Origin: Nephrocerus scutellatus
Lineage: Eukaryota > Arthropoda > Insecta > Diptera > Pipunculidae
Length of the DNA: 64,000 nucleotides
Reading direction: 5' to 3'
Assembly: GCA_947095585.1 (NCBI GenBank)
Contig: OX352763.1
Coordinates: 25,469,462-25,533,461, forward strand
The notes beneath the pieces are model-generated. The model searched no databases. It was not told where the DNA came from and saw only the letters and a list, made by a program, of their open reading frames with translations. Of this stretch, positions 11,176-23,324 are shown in pieces (within the stretch, counting starts at the first letter, position 1; every line of letters begins with the position of its first letter). Both the position numbers and the translations under genes were made by a program.

Positions 11176-13558
11176 GCATTTTCTAGAGAAAATGTACCTC
11201 AAAGTCAAAAATTAGTATGGGCAAGAACACCGAAAGTGGCATTGAAGTTGGATATCTGAAGACCTAAACAAGATATCCACTTAATTTAAAGGCAGTTACA
11301 AAGGCTAGTATTTTTTTCTAAAAATAAGTTTCTACCGTTAGTATTAACAGAGCAATTTCCGATAACATGGATCTGGGTAGGCTTTTTCTTAAATCTACGA
11401 TAAATGATGTCAAGATTGGAGATAGACCCTTACTGTAGAACGAATTTTTAGAATATACCCATGAATGATTGTGCACGAATTAGGGGACACCCTGTATATA
11501 ATGTTCTGCTTTTCTGCCAAAAAGAAAGCTTTATGCAACTATGGTTTAACGATTTTGGCGTCGTTAAGGAGTCAATATATGTACCTGTGGCGAGGTAAAA
11601 TAATGGCATAACATAAAAAAAATCACTGTTCTTCCTAGCAATCAATTTCGAAATAAAAACATAACAAATACACAAAAAAATAATAACTTCTTGTCGGATT
11701 ATATTGCTCCGAAAATTGCAGTCATCCATCATGACTTGGACTTAACTTCGTTATTTAAGTGTTCGTTTCAATGCCTTCGCAGCTTCTATTTAGTTATGGC
11801 AAACACGAAAATGTTTTTAGAAAAGCCAATTTTACCACACTAACGAAATTATTCTCCATACTGCATACAGCTTGATCTCATAAGTTCTACTTGTAAATTT
11901 CATTTAGAACCCCAGTAGAAGCATGTGTGGCATTCATTAAAAAAAACGATCAGCTATTGCAATGCAAATACAAAAGAAGCACGCGAGCAATCGACACATG
12001 TTTATCATATCATTAAACTTGGAATCAGAACAATGATTATGCAATTTATGCCATTGATTACTGTTCCCGCTTCCAACGTTCTGATCATAGTAACCTGAGG
12101 TTCATTTTGATTTTGCTCTTAATACTCGCCTAAGCGCTAAAGATAATGTCTACAAATTGTGAGGACCTCATAATTACATAACGAATAGAAACATTCGCTA
12201 TCAGTCTGTGCAGCTGAGAACAGCTGATAAAAAAATATACTTTGCGGTTGGCCGTTTAAATTTTTCACATCCAGAAGGAAAATCGAAAAATTTTTATTCA
12301 ATTCAAACGAACAACAACCGGCCACCGCTAAGAAATCCCGCAACCATTTCATTAGCATTAGATATAAACAAAACCACGAAAGCGAAATGAAATTCACACA
12401 AGCAACGTGTATCGTTGAGCGCGTGATTTGAATGGCTGAGAGTTTTTATTCCTTCAATTTCACGTAAACTAGATACTTTTGGCATCTTCTACTGAATGCA
12501 AAACTGAAAGATATGTCGCAAACCTACCTACCATCATCATCCAGATTGTTTATCAAAAGTCAATTTATTCTACGGCACATTTACCTTGATGCGCATTGGT
12601 AATAGTTTCATATTTGCTAAATTATTACAGACATTAAATTTTAAATGTGTATGTATAGCACATTCACAAGAACGCTGAAATAAAAATATGAATTCCGAAT
12701 TCAGCACAATTCGAGTCCAAACAAAAACAACAATCGAAAATCGTCGAAAATGTATCGGTTTACGGTTTCATTGTATCTGCATGTAGCCTTCCTTCATTTA
12801 TCGGCAAACGACTAAACGAGTACATATATGTATCTATATGTAACGTTCGTGTTGCAATTCCAATGTGAATGTATCAACGAACTTATGAATGCATTACGTA
12901 TTGTACGTACATACACGTACTATACCTATATCCTCTTGCATGATCATCAAATTATGATATAAGGTGATTGACATCAAATTGTGTGATCGCATTCGACCAA
13001 TGTGCACGCTGCGCAGTCAAGTCTGATTTTCTGAGTTTGATAAATAAATCATTTTTTAACACGTTCTGGTGTTCTAGAAATAAATAAATCCGATGATTAT
13101 TACGAATAAAAAAAATCTGAACCAAAACTTTTCACCAACGGTATGAAAAGCAGGCATGCATAAAATGTTTTCGGCGAAAGAAAGAATTGAAAAAAAAAAA
13201 ACAATTTGATACTAAAGATGAATAAGTAGAAAACAATTTACTAAATTAAATTAGATTTGTTTCCTGCTGAATGATACACAACAATAGCAAAAAATAACTC
13301 GTTTTGTATTATTTTAGATAAAAAAAATTAACTTCTCACTTTTTATAGTTTGGAATTATAATGTAAGTATGATGATGATGATGATGAAAATGGGGTATCT
13401 ACCAATAGCACTGCGACCCATATGGATCTATTGCACTCCCCTAACTAGTGCTACGGAAACAGTGAATGCCCGTCCCTATAGCACCCCCACCAGAACAATG
13501 GCTCTTATGAACCTAATGATGTGGTGTGGGTTCAGTGAAAGCCGTTCTGACTCTGAGA
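11176..13558. other. Unassigned intergenic DNA
   Basis: No gene recognised. CACCCTGTATA near 11488 resembles a transposon terminus but has no visible partner. Opposed open frames at 12137-12485 lack motifs. A short ATG run (ATGATG repeated) lies at 13369-13387. Confidence 0.5.
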
Positions 13559-13559
13559 C

Positions 13560-14428
13560 CGCTTAAGTTCCCAAGTGGTCTCTCCTCTGACGGATCGTTG
13601 CTCCACGTTCATTGAGAAGGTGCCACGGGGTCTCCTCCGCTACCCCACAAAGCCTGCAGCTGCCATCCTCTTCTAGTTTTATTTTCTTTAGGAGCCCATT
13701 CAATCTACAATGTCCTGTTAGGAAACCCGTAATAATTCTTACATTACTCCTACTAAGTCCCTTCGCCTTACACTCCTCCACCAGTTTTGACGTGATGCGG
13801 AATACATTTAGGGCTTTTAGCGTAGTTTGGCTATCTATCATGATGGCTATTTCCTGCGTCACGTAGTTTCTCTCCAGATTAAAGTGAGCACATCTTTCGA
13901 TGGCATGTACTTCTGCCTGAAATATGCTCGGGTACAGCCCCATTGCTTCAGAGTATTTGGTTCTTGGACTCCCGCACCCGTGCCTTCTGCTTTCTTTGAT
14001 CCATCCGTATACCACTTTAAGCACCATCTGCTTGTGATAGTTAATCCGTTTTGAATTAAACTACAGAGCACTTCTTCAAACTTCCCTTTTGCCACGATGA
14101 CTATATCGTCCGCGTAGCCTTGGGAATAAGTTCCTGCATCAGCTAGTCTAGTTTCTGAAGTAGTTCATCTGCGAGAATGCTCCACAAAAGGGGGGACCTT
14201 CGTTATCTAGGAAAGCGCATAGCCTGATTTCCTTACTGGCAAGGGACCTCTCTATACATTACGTCAGCTCCCACAGTGCGGTCTCCGTAGATCTGCCCGC
14301 TCTGTACGCATGTTGACTGGAGTGTAGTGGTTATCTTACCAGTACCTCCTTGTCGATAACCGTTTCGATAGTCTTTAGGACGAACGAAGTCAGGCTAATT
14401 GGTCTGTAGAACTTGGGATGGGTGGGAT
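13560..14428 (-). mobile_element. RNase H-bearing LINE relic with two internal deletions
   Basis: On the minus strand the text runs from the RT fingers (FYRPISLTSF, then HAYRAGRSTETAL, about 14220-14425) to a catalytic YADDIVIVAKG (YADD at 14105-14116). It then goes almost directly into an RNase H domain (KWYTDGSK at about 13994-14014, IMIDSQTTLKAL near 13850) and a C-terminal Cys/His cluster (CRLCGVAEETPWHL near 13640-13680). The palm region between fingers and YADD is missing, and so is the thumb between YADD and RNase H. RNase H places the parent element in the I/LOA-like group. The frame is broken. Confidence 0.85.
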
Positions 14429-14892
14429 CTAAGTATGAAATGCAAATATTAAAATTAAATAAAAAAAACCAATAAAAATTAAAATTTTTCCTGTAAATTC
14501 TCTAATCGGGGATACACACACACACACACACACTGTTTGCTCGTCATCCACCAAATGACGCAGCGGCAGCGAACAGCGCTGCTCACAAAGCACAGAGCTC
14601 AGACTTTGCCGTGATCTGATGCGATATAGCGTGTGTTTTCCATGGAAGACACACATGTGTACAAAATTTAAAAAAAATCGGGTAAATTTTGTAAAATATT
14701 TGTGTGGGAGCCCCCCGACCCCGCAGCCCGAGGGGTCTCAAATTTTAATAGAAAGTGTTGTCATGGGAGATATGCATGTGTGCAAAATTTCAATAAAATC
14801 GGGCTGTAGGAAGTGGGTTAAAAATTGATCACAAGATTTGGCCAGCCAGCCAGCCAGCCACGGGCAAGTGAAGTTAATATAGAGAATTTAAA
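14429..14892 (+). mobile_element. Helitron-like repeat, copy B (3' part)
   Basis: It contains the characteristic TTTTTCCTGTAAATTCTC block, a (CA)n run at 14517-14532, an internally duplicated segment (ATGTGTRCAAAATTT twice, about 14652 and 14777), a (GCCA)n run at 14841-14858 and the terminal GAAGTTAATATAGAGAA. The same terminus ends copy E (36512) and, inverted, copy C (16748). Two GCCAGCC-type runs distinguish this family. Confidence 0.6.
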
Positions 14893-14894
14893 AA

Positions 14895-15645
14895 CTGATT
14901 TTTTCAAAGCTTTCCTGTTTGTATCAAATTGTAATCCCGATCGATTGTTGTTACAAATATCTCATCTCAGATCATTAATTTACTAATTGGATGTTCCCTA
15001 CCTTTTTTTACTCCATTTACTACACTACAGTTGTAGGTATATGCAATACGCCGGCACGTGTGTAAGTTATTCTCGGACATTAATCTCGTGGTCGCATGCC
15101 ATGTGAAGTACAAACCACGAAACACCTGCCTACACCTGAGCAGATGTTAATGTTTAACACACTTGGAGTAGAGTGGTTGCTGGCTGAGACCAATGTGGTG
15201 GTGGACTTCTTTTTGTTTTCTCTTTATTCTTTCTGTGAACTCTCAACCTTCAAGTTCAAGCAACTCAGGTCTCAACGTTCGAAATTTGGTTACAAAAAAT
15301 GGAAATATATAATGGGAAAATAATTTTAAACAATCGGAGAACATACCTTAAATTCCTTTTTTATGCAAAGGATTAAAGGAACCTTTTTTTACTTCCAACA
15401 AAAATGAAAAGGACATGGTTATGCTATCAATGAGTGTATCGACTGAATGTTTGGCGGGAATCAATTTTTGGCGATTTTCTCTTATTAGCGATATCCATTC
15501 TAAACAAAGGTTTACCACTGCTGCAGTTTTTTAGAATGAATTAATTTTTTCGCTTGCAATTCTCACTCACGGGTGTTTTACTCTTATTCTGACTTTTATT
15601 CAAATTGTTGAATCAAATTTTTGTTTGCTTGTCAAAATATTGATC
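14895..15645. other. Unassigned
   Basis: No recognisable gene or repeat. The open frame 15096-15323 has no motif. Confidence 0.5.
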
Positions 15646-15649
15646 TAGA

Positions 15650-16747
15650 ATTTGACACCCCCTGAGGGGCATTGCGGCATCAAAAACATTTCTCTCGTCG
15701 AACTGAAATCCATCCATCTATCCTCGCTTTAAAAATTCGTAGTGCCAAATATGATTTTATTTTTTGTTTACATAAATCCTCTGACTTCTTCATCTGCATC
15801 TGTTATCTTGCTCGGTTATGCAACGTTAGCTTCCTCCAACTCATTCCCAAAGAGCTTAATTCCTCTCCGACTGCTGTCCTGCGCCACGTTTGCTAGGGCG
15901 TCACGCTGTTCTGACTGGGTAAGCGAAATCCACTGCATGACATATTTCGATAATGTCGTCGCGCCGTAGTGTGTGTCTAAACCACTGCCACTGTTCGTCG
16001 TTTAAGATACAATTGGGCCAAAGGTTCCTCAAGATGCTTCTTAGACATTTGCTTACGAACGTTTGCAGCTTGCTTGTGATATAGTAGGATCCAACTTCCA
16101 AGTACTGCACTCATACAGTACTGATTCTACGTTGGAGTGGAACAGTCGTAGCTCATAAACTGATAACTTTGCTTCTCCACACTTTCGATAGCATTCCGAA
16201 CACAGCTTTTACCTTCCCGATTTTACTATATCCAGTTCATTACCACTTTGTCAACTTTCTCGACTAACTGTCCAGCAATGTTGAGTTGAATGCTCATGGC
16301 TTTTGTTTTGGCTGTGTTTATCCTTAGCCCCACTTTGTTTGCCTCAGTTTCTAGATTTTGAGCCATTGGATAAATGGATGAAGGTCCATGATGGTGAAAG
16401 CAGGCAAACATCGTCCACGTAGTCGAGTTGTTTAAGGGTAGTTGCCATAGTCCATCGAATTCCATTGTTACCTTCCGTCAATCCAATGTACATCGCCGAT
16501 GACCACCAAGAAGAACAGCGGTGATAGTATGCACCCCTGAAGTACTCCACTTTGGACTTCCTGGTCCTCCGACAACTTATCATTGGGTATGAAGTGACAC
16601 TTACTTGCCCTGTATGTAGTTTTGATAATAGCTATAAGTTTTTTTGGAATACCTCCGCTGCGCAAGGTCAACCAGATTCGATCAATCTGTCGAAAGCCTT
16701 ATCGAAGTCGACAAGCTGTAGATGAAGTGAAGACCTGTACTTTAAAT
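15650..16747 (-). mobile_element. LINE relic (same clade as family B), 5'-truncated
   Basis: Minus-strand RT and 3' domain. In order it shows VDFDKAFDRL (motif A, about 16683-16715), SGVLQGCILSPLFF (about 16515-16560) and DYVDDVCLLSPS (the catalytic box reads YVDD, 16410-16421). A downstream region holds KLQTFVSKCLRSILR and RHTLRRDD (about 15960-16090), and a tail resembles TWRRTAVGEEL (about 15850-15900). The upstream half is missing, as is usual for LINE copies truncated at the 5' end. It stops exactly where the inverted Helitron-like piece begins at 16748. Several frameshifts are present. Confidence 0.85.
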
Positions 16748-17095
16748 TCTCTCTATATAAACTTCGCGTGCCCGTGTGTTTGTCTGTCGTGGAATCTTGC
16801 GATCAATATTTAACTCACTTCCAAAGCCCGAATTTATTGAAACTTTGCACACATGTGTGTTTCATACTTACTTACTTTGTATTAAAATTTGGTAGTGATC
16901 GCAGGACCCGTGGTCGGGTGTACGCTATACAATTTTTTTAAACAATTTACCCGATTTTCTTCACATTTTATACACATATGCATCTCCGATGAACAACACT
17001 TTTTGTTAAAATTTGCTAGTGATCGGGTCCCGGCGTTGGGGGCTCCCAAACAATTTAAAAGAAAAAAGTACCTCCGATGACAAAACTTTCTATAC
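16748..17095 (-). mobile_element. Helitron-like repeat, copy C (3' part, inverted)
   Basis: It begins TCTCTATATAAACTTCGCG, the reverse complement of the terminus of copies B and E. It continues through two ACACATGTGT / ACACATATGC-type duplicated blocks and a GGGAGCCCC-like block (inverted), matching copy B in reverse. Confidence 0.6.
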
Positions 17096-17099
17096 AAAT

Positions 17100-17590
17100 T
17101 TGGAAGGTCTTGATATAGTTTTGATGCGATTTTAAAAAATTTCTTGAGTGGAGTCTTAAGTGGGTATTGAAAGGGGTCTTGACTGGAGTCTTTAAGGAAT
17201 CTTAAGATTTTTAAGGGTGTCTTGTAGCGGTTTTGAGGGGGCCTTGAGGGGTTTAAAGGGATTTTTGAAAGGGTTTTGTGGTAGACTTGAAGGGGTCTTG
17301 AATGGGTCTTGAGGTAGTCTTGGAACCCTACTAAGTACACCCAGTAAGGAGGGTATTGAGCATTTTTTAGAAGGTTTTTTAAGGGGGCTTAGAGATGGTT
17401 TTAAGGAGGGCCTTGAGTGGGGTCTTGAGGGTGTTTGAAGTGGGTTTTGAGCCGGTCTTGAGGGGGTTTTGAGAGGACAGAACCTTGAGTGTGGTCTTCA
17501 TGTGGTCTTGATGGGGTCTTGAGGTGGTATTGAGTAATTTTTTGACGAGATTTTTGTGGCGGGTCTTGAGGAGGTCTTTTATATAGAATA
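17100..17590. repeat. GT-rich degenerate minisatellite
   Basis: About 490 bp are dominated by variants of GGGGTCTTGAGTGG spaced roughly 12-25 bp apart. The plus strand is strongly G/T-biased. The minus strand is open for long stretches and reads as a monotonous LKTPLKT-type peptide, which is a by-product of the repeat and not a gene. It lies between oppositely oriented pieces of the Helitron-like family, so it may be an internal variable region of that element. Confidence 0.7.
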
Positions 17591-17634
17591 TCGTTATCAA
17601 AATTATTTTGTACGTATCATACTCGTATTATTTA

Positions 17635-18115
17635 TCTTTAATAATATTATAAAGAGGTAATGTTTGTATGTGTATAGGAGGTAATCTTCGGAACTACTGA
17701 CCCGATTTCAAAAATTCTTTCACTAATATTTAGAATGGACTTCCAGGATCAACATAGCCTGTATATTATTCCGTTTAAATAAAAAGACCTTTCGTGGCCA
17801 ATTTTGTTACTAAATAACTAAAGTCGACGAAAAAATGGTTGGGCATTATAATGACTATGCTGCACTGTTCGCTGCGCTGCTGTCTGTGCTGTACGAACAT
17901 CACAATCACAACAATGGCAAGGCGGGAATTCATGTGTGCTGGTGGCGGAGCGCCTGGGAAAAGCAAGTCTGATATAAACTTACATGTTCACGCATCAATT
18001 TTTGTCAGTCCCAGCAAACACACATATTTTTCAAAACTACCCCGTTTTTATTCAAACTCCGGTTAGAAAATTTACATGAAAAATTTTATTTTTTTATGGG
18101 TGGTTGGTTTTTTTA
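17635..18115 (+). mobile_element. Helitron-like repeat, copy D (rearranged)
   Basis: The 5' half (TAATATTATAAAGAGGTAATG, 17642 onward, to about 17910) is in plus orientation and matches copies E and F. The last part (18061-18110) carries the CATGTAAATTTTC-type block in reverse orientation compared with copy E. The copy therefore contains an inversion, or two abutting copies in opposite direction. Confidence 0.55.
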
Positions 18116-19195
18116 AAATTAGTTGTGCAAACTCTCAAAAACTCTCGCTTTTAATTGCAATGAATTTCAATCGTGTTACCCGTTCTTAACTAACGTGCCT
18201 ATAAAAGAAAAAAAGACAAGAGATCGCAGTCATCTAACCAATTTTTAGTATTACGTCATTGTATCAAAACCGATGCATTCGTGCTGGCATCTGAATTAGT
18301 TGTACTCACAGGAGATACTTTGCGTAATTTGCGAAACTGATACTCTTCATCGCATATTATAAGAACACGTTGTGCCTTGTATCTGATGTATCTGAATTAC
18401 TTGGTACTTCCGAGTAAATGGCTTAAATTTCAACTGATTTCCATCTCATTAACTTTCAGATGCTTTTCCGTTGGATGTTCGTTTTTTTTTTTTTGTTTTT
18501 CTGTTTTGCAATGTGTGACATTTTTCCCCAGCTGAGAACAAGGCTCGTTTTTCATTCTACTTTTAAATGTTTCTTAATTCTGAATACTTTTTTGCTTCTC
18601 GTCTGTTTTGGTAAAACAAATACACGAGATTCACATGATGATGAGAATTCAGTCAAGCTATAATGCAGCAGCTATGAAATCGATTACGATACTTTGAATG
18701 TGGCGATTTTTTTAAGCAGCAATGGATGGATGGTTGTCGTTCTCCTTCGCGCGCATTGTTCCGGTTTATTGTGTTTTTTTTCTGCTGTTAAACAAACACT
18801 TTATCGCTTATTTATTTTTTATTTCATTTAATTTTTTGTTGATTCTGTCATCCCATCCATACATCCATCACATTGGAAAGATGTTTTAATCGGAGGAGAT
18901 CACAGTGTTTACATTCGGGATCGAATTTCCGGAGATGCGTATGCAACTAATGGGGAAAAAATGGAGATGTTTTGCCATGAGAAAGTGTAAAAGACTGTTT
19001 TGCGTTGTGAGGTGTGCGAGTATGCATTTCATTTGTATGAAATATAAGGACTTTGTTATGTGATCGAAAAACAGACGTTTATGTCCATCTATCTCAATCG
19101 TTTCAGTTAGGAATGTGGTTTTTTGTTTTTTGTAATGTAAGTCGATATTTGTGGATCTACTATCCAGTGAATTATATTTATTAAGATAAGTAAGA
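18116..19195. other. Unassigned
   Basis: No gene recognised. T-rich tracts at 18481-18500. The open frame 18460-18663 reads as a hydrophobic low-complexity peptide without family signs. Confidence 0.5.
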
Positions 19196-19196
19196 T

Positions 19197-19589
19197 ATAT
19201 TTCTGTTATGTCAGCCTTATATTTGGACGGGGTATCGAATAGTTGCTATGCAGGTCGAGCTCTATACTTGTACAGTGAGCGTACGTTCCATGAGAAAATT
19301 CTTAAATCGTTAGCCGTTTTCGTTGCCGTGGTCGTCGTCGTTCATCAGTATATCCGAGGCTGATTTTGGGTTCCGTAATAAAAAGTTTGTACTGGCAAAG
19401 TTATTGGCCTCGCACCAACCTTATTTTGAACAGCCCGATCATGCAGCTTTTTCCTGCATTGGAGGAAAATTACCGGCGACCACCGCGTGGAAGTTTGATC
19501 GTACTTTCACCAGTCAGAGATATTTACGGCCACTTGCAATTCTAATGCATTTTGTGTTATTCACCCTATACTGCTGATGGCTGACCGCC
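19197..19589 (-). mobile_element. LINE family B, 5'-end fragment
   Basis: This is the reverse-complement match of 9409-9780. It starts at the same GGCGGTCAGCC (19589 downward), passes through CGCCGGTAATTTTCC and GCGAGGCC-like blocks and reaches the endonuclease start (SYxA/LVDTLSKYKADIT-like text near 19200-19260), where it stops. A fragment with the 5' end but not the 3' end is unusual for LINE insertions, so later deletion is likely. The shared left boundary argues that GGCGGTCAGCC is the true 5' end of the family. Confidence 0.75.
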
Positions 19590-20238
19590 TTGCGTATTAC
19601 TCAGTGAAGTATAAATGTCTTCTTGTGTGATTTAATTTTTCGTAAATCTGTTTCTGATGCTCTATGTATTCTTTCTTGGTAAATATGAATACAATAAATG
19701 CTCTTGTATTTCTTTTTTTTTTCGTTCCCATACATCTTTGCTCAAATCCTCATCACTCCACCTCAAGTTACATTCTTCTCCAAGTTAGTTAAGTTAATTC
19801 ACCCAAAAAATGTTTCTTGTTAAAGCTTATCTTGCCAAATTTTGAGGTAATCTATGATTATAATAGCCAAATAATATTTTAAAATGTACCTAAGGTGTAA
19901 GTTCAGAGTGTATATGTGGTTGTCTTCTAAACCAGTCTTAAACTTCAATATATACGTGAGTGTCCAACTAGGCCATCTTCCAGTTTTAATATCTTTTTAA
20001 AGAGAATCAATGTAGTTTGCCTGTACTTCTTCAAAAAAAAAGGCATAACCCGAAACTTGTACAGCATACGTCTGTATTGCTCTGCAAACCGCCAGAAATA
20101 ACCTCGACTTGGCCTGAAAGTGCAACATTTATTTTGCTGAGAAAATTATTTCACGTGGCATTTATGCTTTATGCTTGGTATTTTTTCGAAAAGCCAAAAG
20201 TTCCCAAGTTCATCCCTAGTAAAAGTATGACTCCCAAG
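19590..20238. other. Unassigned
   Basis: Nothing recognised. Poly-T at 19710-19721. Confidence 0.5.
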
Positions 20239-20239
20239 T

Positions 20240-20760
20240 AGCAGTCACAGTACTGCACAACATTAATTGAGTTCCTTTGAATGTACATTTCTCGCGCTTC
20301 TGTAAACCGTCGACCTTTTCTGAAGACCACCATTTACGATATGCTCATGTGTACTTCCAGCTTCCACTGTTTGCATATAGTGTTTCAAATTGTCTATCAT
20401 ATTCTGTATCAAATTTGTATCGTCCGCCAAAATCATAACAGCATACTCGTATAACAGCAGTCTTACATTTATTTCCTCTACACTTATTCAAGCCCCCAAG
20501 GTAGCCTTTGAAATCATTAAAGAAGATTGCAAACAGCAACGGGGACAGAAGGCACCCCTGCTTTACACTCCGTAGCGTCTCGATATCGTCCGAAAACTCC
20601 TCTCCGGACCAAACAGTGGATTTTCTATTGCTGGATATAGTATTTATAAATTTTATCTTCTTGGAAGATACTCGCAGTTTCATGCATAAACGTCTTTATT
20701 AACACTTTGTCAAACGCTGCTTTAAAATCCACGAAAAAGCCTAAACCCACTTATTTTCCA
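20240..20760 (-). mobile_element. LINE reverse-transcriptase fragment
   Basis: Minus-strand RT palm. It reads FFVDFKAAFDKV (motif A, about 20700-20745), then KIKFINTI, then SVKQGCLLSPLLFAIFFNDF (about 20510-20580), then a frameshifted region where the YADD box and LAD-type text would fall (20425-20455). Both ends of the element are missing. At 20861-20886, just outside, GTACAGC is repeated three times. Confidence 0.8.
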
Positions 20761-20764
20761 TAAA

Positions 20765-21228
20765 TGTCCACAAGTTTCCACAGAGACCCCGTATCATTAG
20801 AGGATCAGCTTTAAATGCTCAACGGTAAGCTGGCGATTCGTCGAAAGTGGTCGAGACTCACGGTACAGCGTACAGCGTACAGCATAGGCAACTTTACCTG
20901 GAATTTGCTTAATTTAACCAAATTTGGACAAATGAGACAAGGTTTTGTTTGCGAACGCTAGATGGTCGTCATAACGTATTTTAAAGAAAACGTAAGAAGA
21001 TGTTCTCTCGGGCTAGAGTTGCACAGCGAGAACATTCTTGAGAGGGGTTTGTAATGGTTAGGGGAAGCATTTGTTTTGCACGGAAAGATAGAGCTTTGTA
21101 ATAATAATGGCTCGATGAATTTAAATGTCTATATTTTAAGGAATATATTTTTTTTGTTTGCTGATACAAGGTAATCTAAGACTACTCGTACATGTTGGTA
21201 GGTGTTTTACTAAATATATTTAAAAGGT
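20765..21228. other. Unassigned
   Basis: Apart from the (GTACAGC)3 run at about 20862-20882, I see nothing distinctive. Confidence 0.45.
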
Positions 21229-21229
21229 T

Positions 21230-21490
21230 TGAATCGATGTAATGGCTAGGCCTGCAAAGACAAAACAAACATAAAAGACGTGAACTCCATTGAACACATT
21301 TGGGACATGCAAAAAAGAATTGAATAGGCTAAGATCTCCCCTTCCAGAAACTCTCAGCGTCTTTAAATCTGGTCTAACCGAAGAATGAAGGAATAAGAAT
21401 AGATACTACGTTCGATATATGCCCAGACAAATTCTCCCTTAAATCGACAGTCGTGGCTATTATTTCAAGAAATATTTTTTTATGTGGTTA
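21230..21490 (+). pseudogene. Tc1-like transposase C-terminal relic
   Basis: In broken frames the plus strand reads NSIEHIWDMQKR (the NPIE-x-x-W signature around the last catalytic acidic residue of Tc1-type DDE transposases), then LRSPLPETLS and a C-terminal stretch resembling YVRYMPRQ. The N-terminal two thirds, including the DNA-binding domain, and the terminal inverted repeats were not found nearby. Stops and frameshifts make it inactive. Confidence 0.6.
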
Positions 21491-22804
21491 TGATTTTACA
21501 AAATCTATACGTAGACCAAATAGTTTTGGAAGATGCACCTACTTTTTTCCTAGTAATAGATATCTTTTTCGAAATATCTCACATTTTCGTTTAAAATATT
21601 GATATTTTTAATGGAAAAATGTAATGCATATATAATTGTTCTCACCGTGACTGTTCAAAAGGGTGGGAAGAGTATCACATTTGTCCAAAAATTCAAAGAA
21701 AGGGTTCAAAAGTCAATCCATCGCGACAATTTAAAATGCCAACATGAAACTCGGTGAGTTGAAGCCACTGAAAAAGTATCCGAAAAACCAACCCCTTCGA
21801 AACAAAGGTAAGAAAGATCTCATTGGAAATTTAATCCAGCAGAAGCCGAAACAAAAAGATACGTACGAACAAACAAAACAAAAATGCTAACTTCAAGACT
21901 TGAAGCTAATTCAGACTCGGACTTACCACTCTACGTCTATAAGATATAAAAAGCATCTCACCGTGGCTGGCTAAAACTTATTCAAATAAACCGCCAGTTT
22001 GATTAGTATGCGCCTATCTATACCACGTGAATGTGCCACATATATAATTATCCCTCATGAATGTTGTTTTGTAAAAAGGAAACCTGACAAACGATATGCA
22101 TGACTTCCTTCCTTCCAACCTTCGTTTCGATTGCTTTGTGTTCGCTCGCTTCAAACGAATTTTCCTTCGAAGCGCGCCTTTTGTCTTTGTTTCGTATTGA
22201 CTCTGGTTATACGCATACTGATGTACCTTCTTGTTCTTATTCTTGTTCTTCACACATTCCCAGTATAACTGGCCATTATCAAACCTGCTGCCTGGTCGCC
22301 CACTTTTACATCATCATCACCATCATATGCATCAGCAAGGGTATATTGTTGTGAGCGTGTCGCCAGTCACAGTGTCATTACGAAGCAAGGGGAGACATTA
22401 CGCTTTGCCTGGATGTGCGTCCGGAAGCTACATCGAAAACTGGTACAATTCATTATAGCTGTTGGAGTTTGTTTCATTAGGCTTGGGTGACTTATTTTTT
22501 CGACACATACTCGTATGTAGTAACCTTAAATGCTGGTTGATTTTTGACGAATGCGATAGACAAGCAAATAAACGATCCAACTATGCGCTAATGTATGCAC
22601 GGTATTCCTATTCATGATAAAAAAAAACTGAAGAAAGACCGTCAATAGTTAAGACAATTGCTTTTTCTTTCAATTTTTACTTACCAAAGATAATCAGTTG
22701 GTGATCTTGGAAATAATTAAGTGAGAGCAAACGCATTCCGCCCAAATTTCAAAAATAAATCAACTAAGTGTTACTTTGGATTTTTGATAGATTTTTTTTT
22801 TAAA
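21491..22804. other. Unassigned
   Basis: No recognised gene. Overlapping open frames on both strands at 22014-22458 contain low-complexity text only. Confidence 0.5.
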
Positions 22805-23160
22805 CTTTCAGTACACCTCCTCAGTGCTTCTCCAGGATTTCCTCTGAGTTGGCAAACGGCAACATATAAAACGCACAGGGCTGTATAGGGAAAGGTCTGA
22901 AGCGCCCATATCAAATTATGAAACTTCCCAGATGTTCTTGGAAGTATTTTATAGCGTCGTCCATTATACAGATGAATAGAAGAGGGCTTAACACACTACC
23001 TTGCTTGACTCCTTCTGACGTTTTAAATTTCTTCGATATTCTTATGCTGGTTCTGACAACATTGTAGGTGTCTTTATATATGCTTTATCGCACTTACAAG
23101 ATCCTCATCTTCCCCTTTATCACTTAGGCTTAGACTTGGCAATTGCCTTTTTCATGCAGG
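22805..23160 (-). mobile_element. LINE reverse-transcriptase fragment
   Basis: Minus-strand text includes TSEGVKQGSVLSPLLF followed by IMDDAIKYF (about 22935-23040), the conserved RT block between motif A and the YADD box. Upstream on the same strand, DLVSAIKHIYKDTYN (about 23060-23105) is the expected preceding helix. Neither motif A nor YADD is left. It is distinct in sequence from the other LINE fragments in the window. Confidence 0.75.
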
Positions 23161-23324
23161 CGGCGGATTTAAGATTCTGCCGTCTATGCTGAGAATTAAG
23201 AAGAGTTTTCCTGAAAGCTGTTATTTTTGTGCCTTTTTCAAAATAAATAGATATTGTAGGAATAAGAACAGTTCGTTAATTACATTCATTTTATCTATAC
23301 AGGTGGCAAATATATAAAGGGTGG

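Noticed and set aside
14517..14532. CA microsatellite as a separate locus
   Set aside because: It lies within the Helitron-like copy B and is recorded there.
17379..17600. Repetitive LKTPLKT-type proteins on the minus strand
   Set aside because: They are translations of the GT-rich minisatellite.
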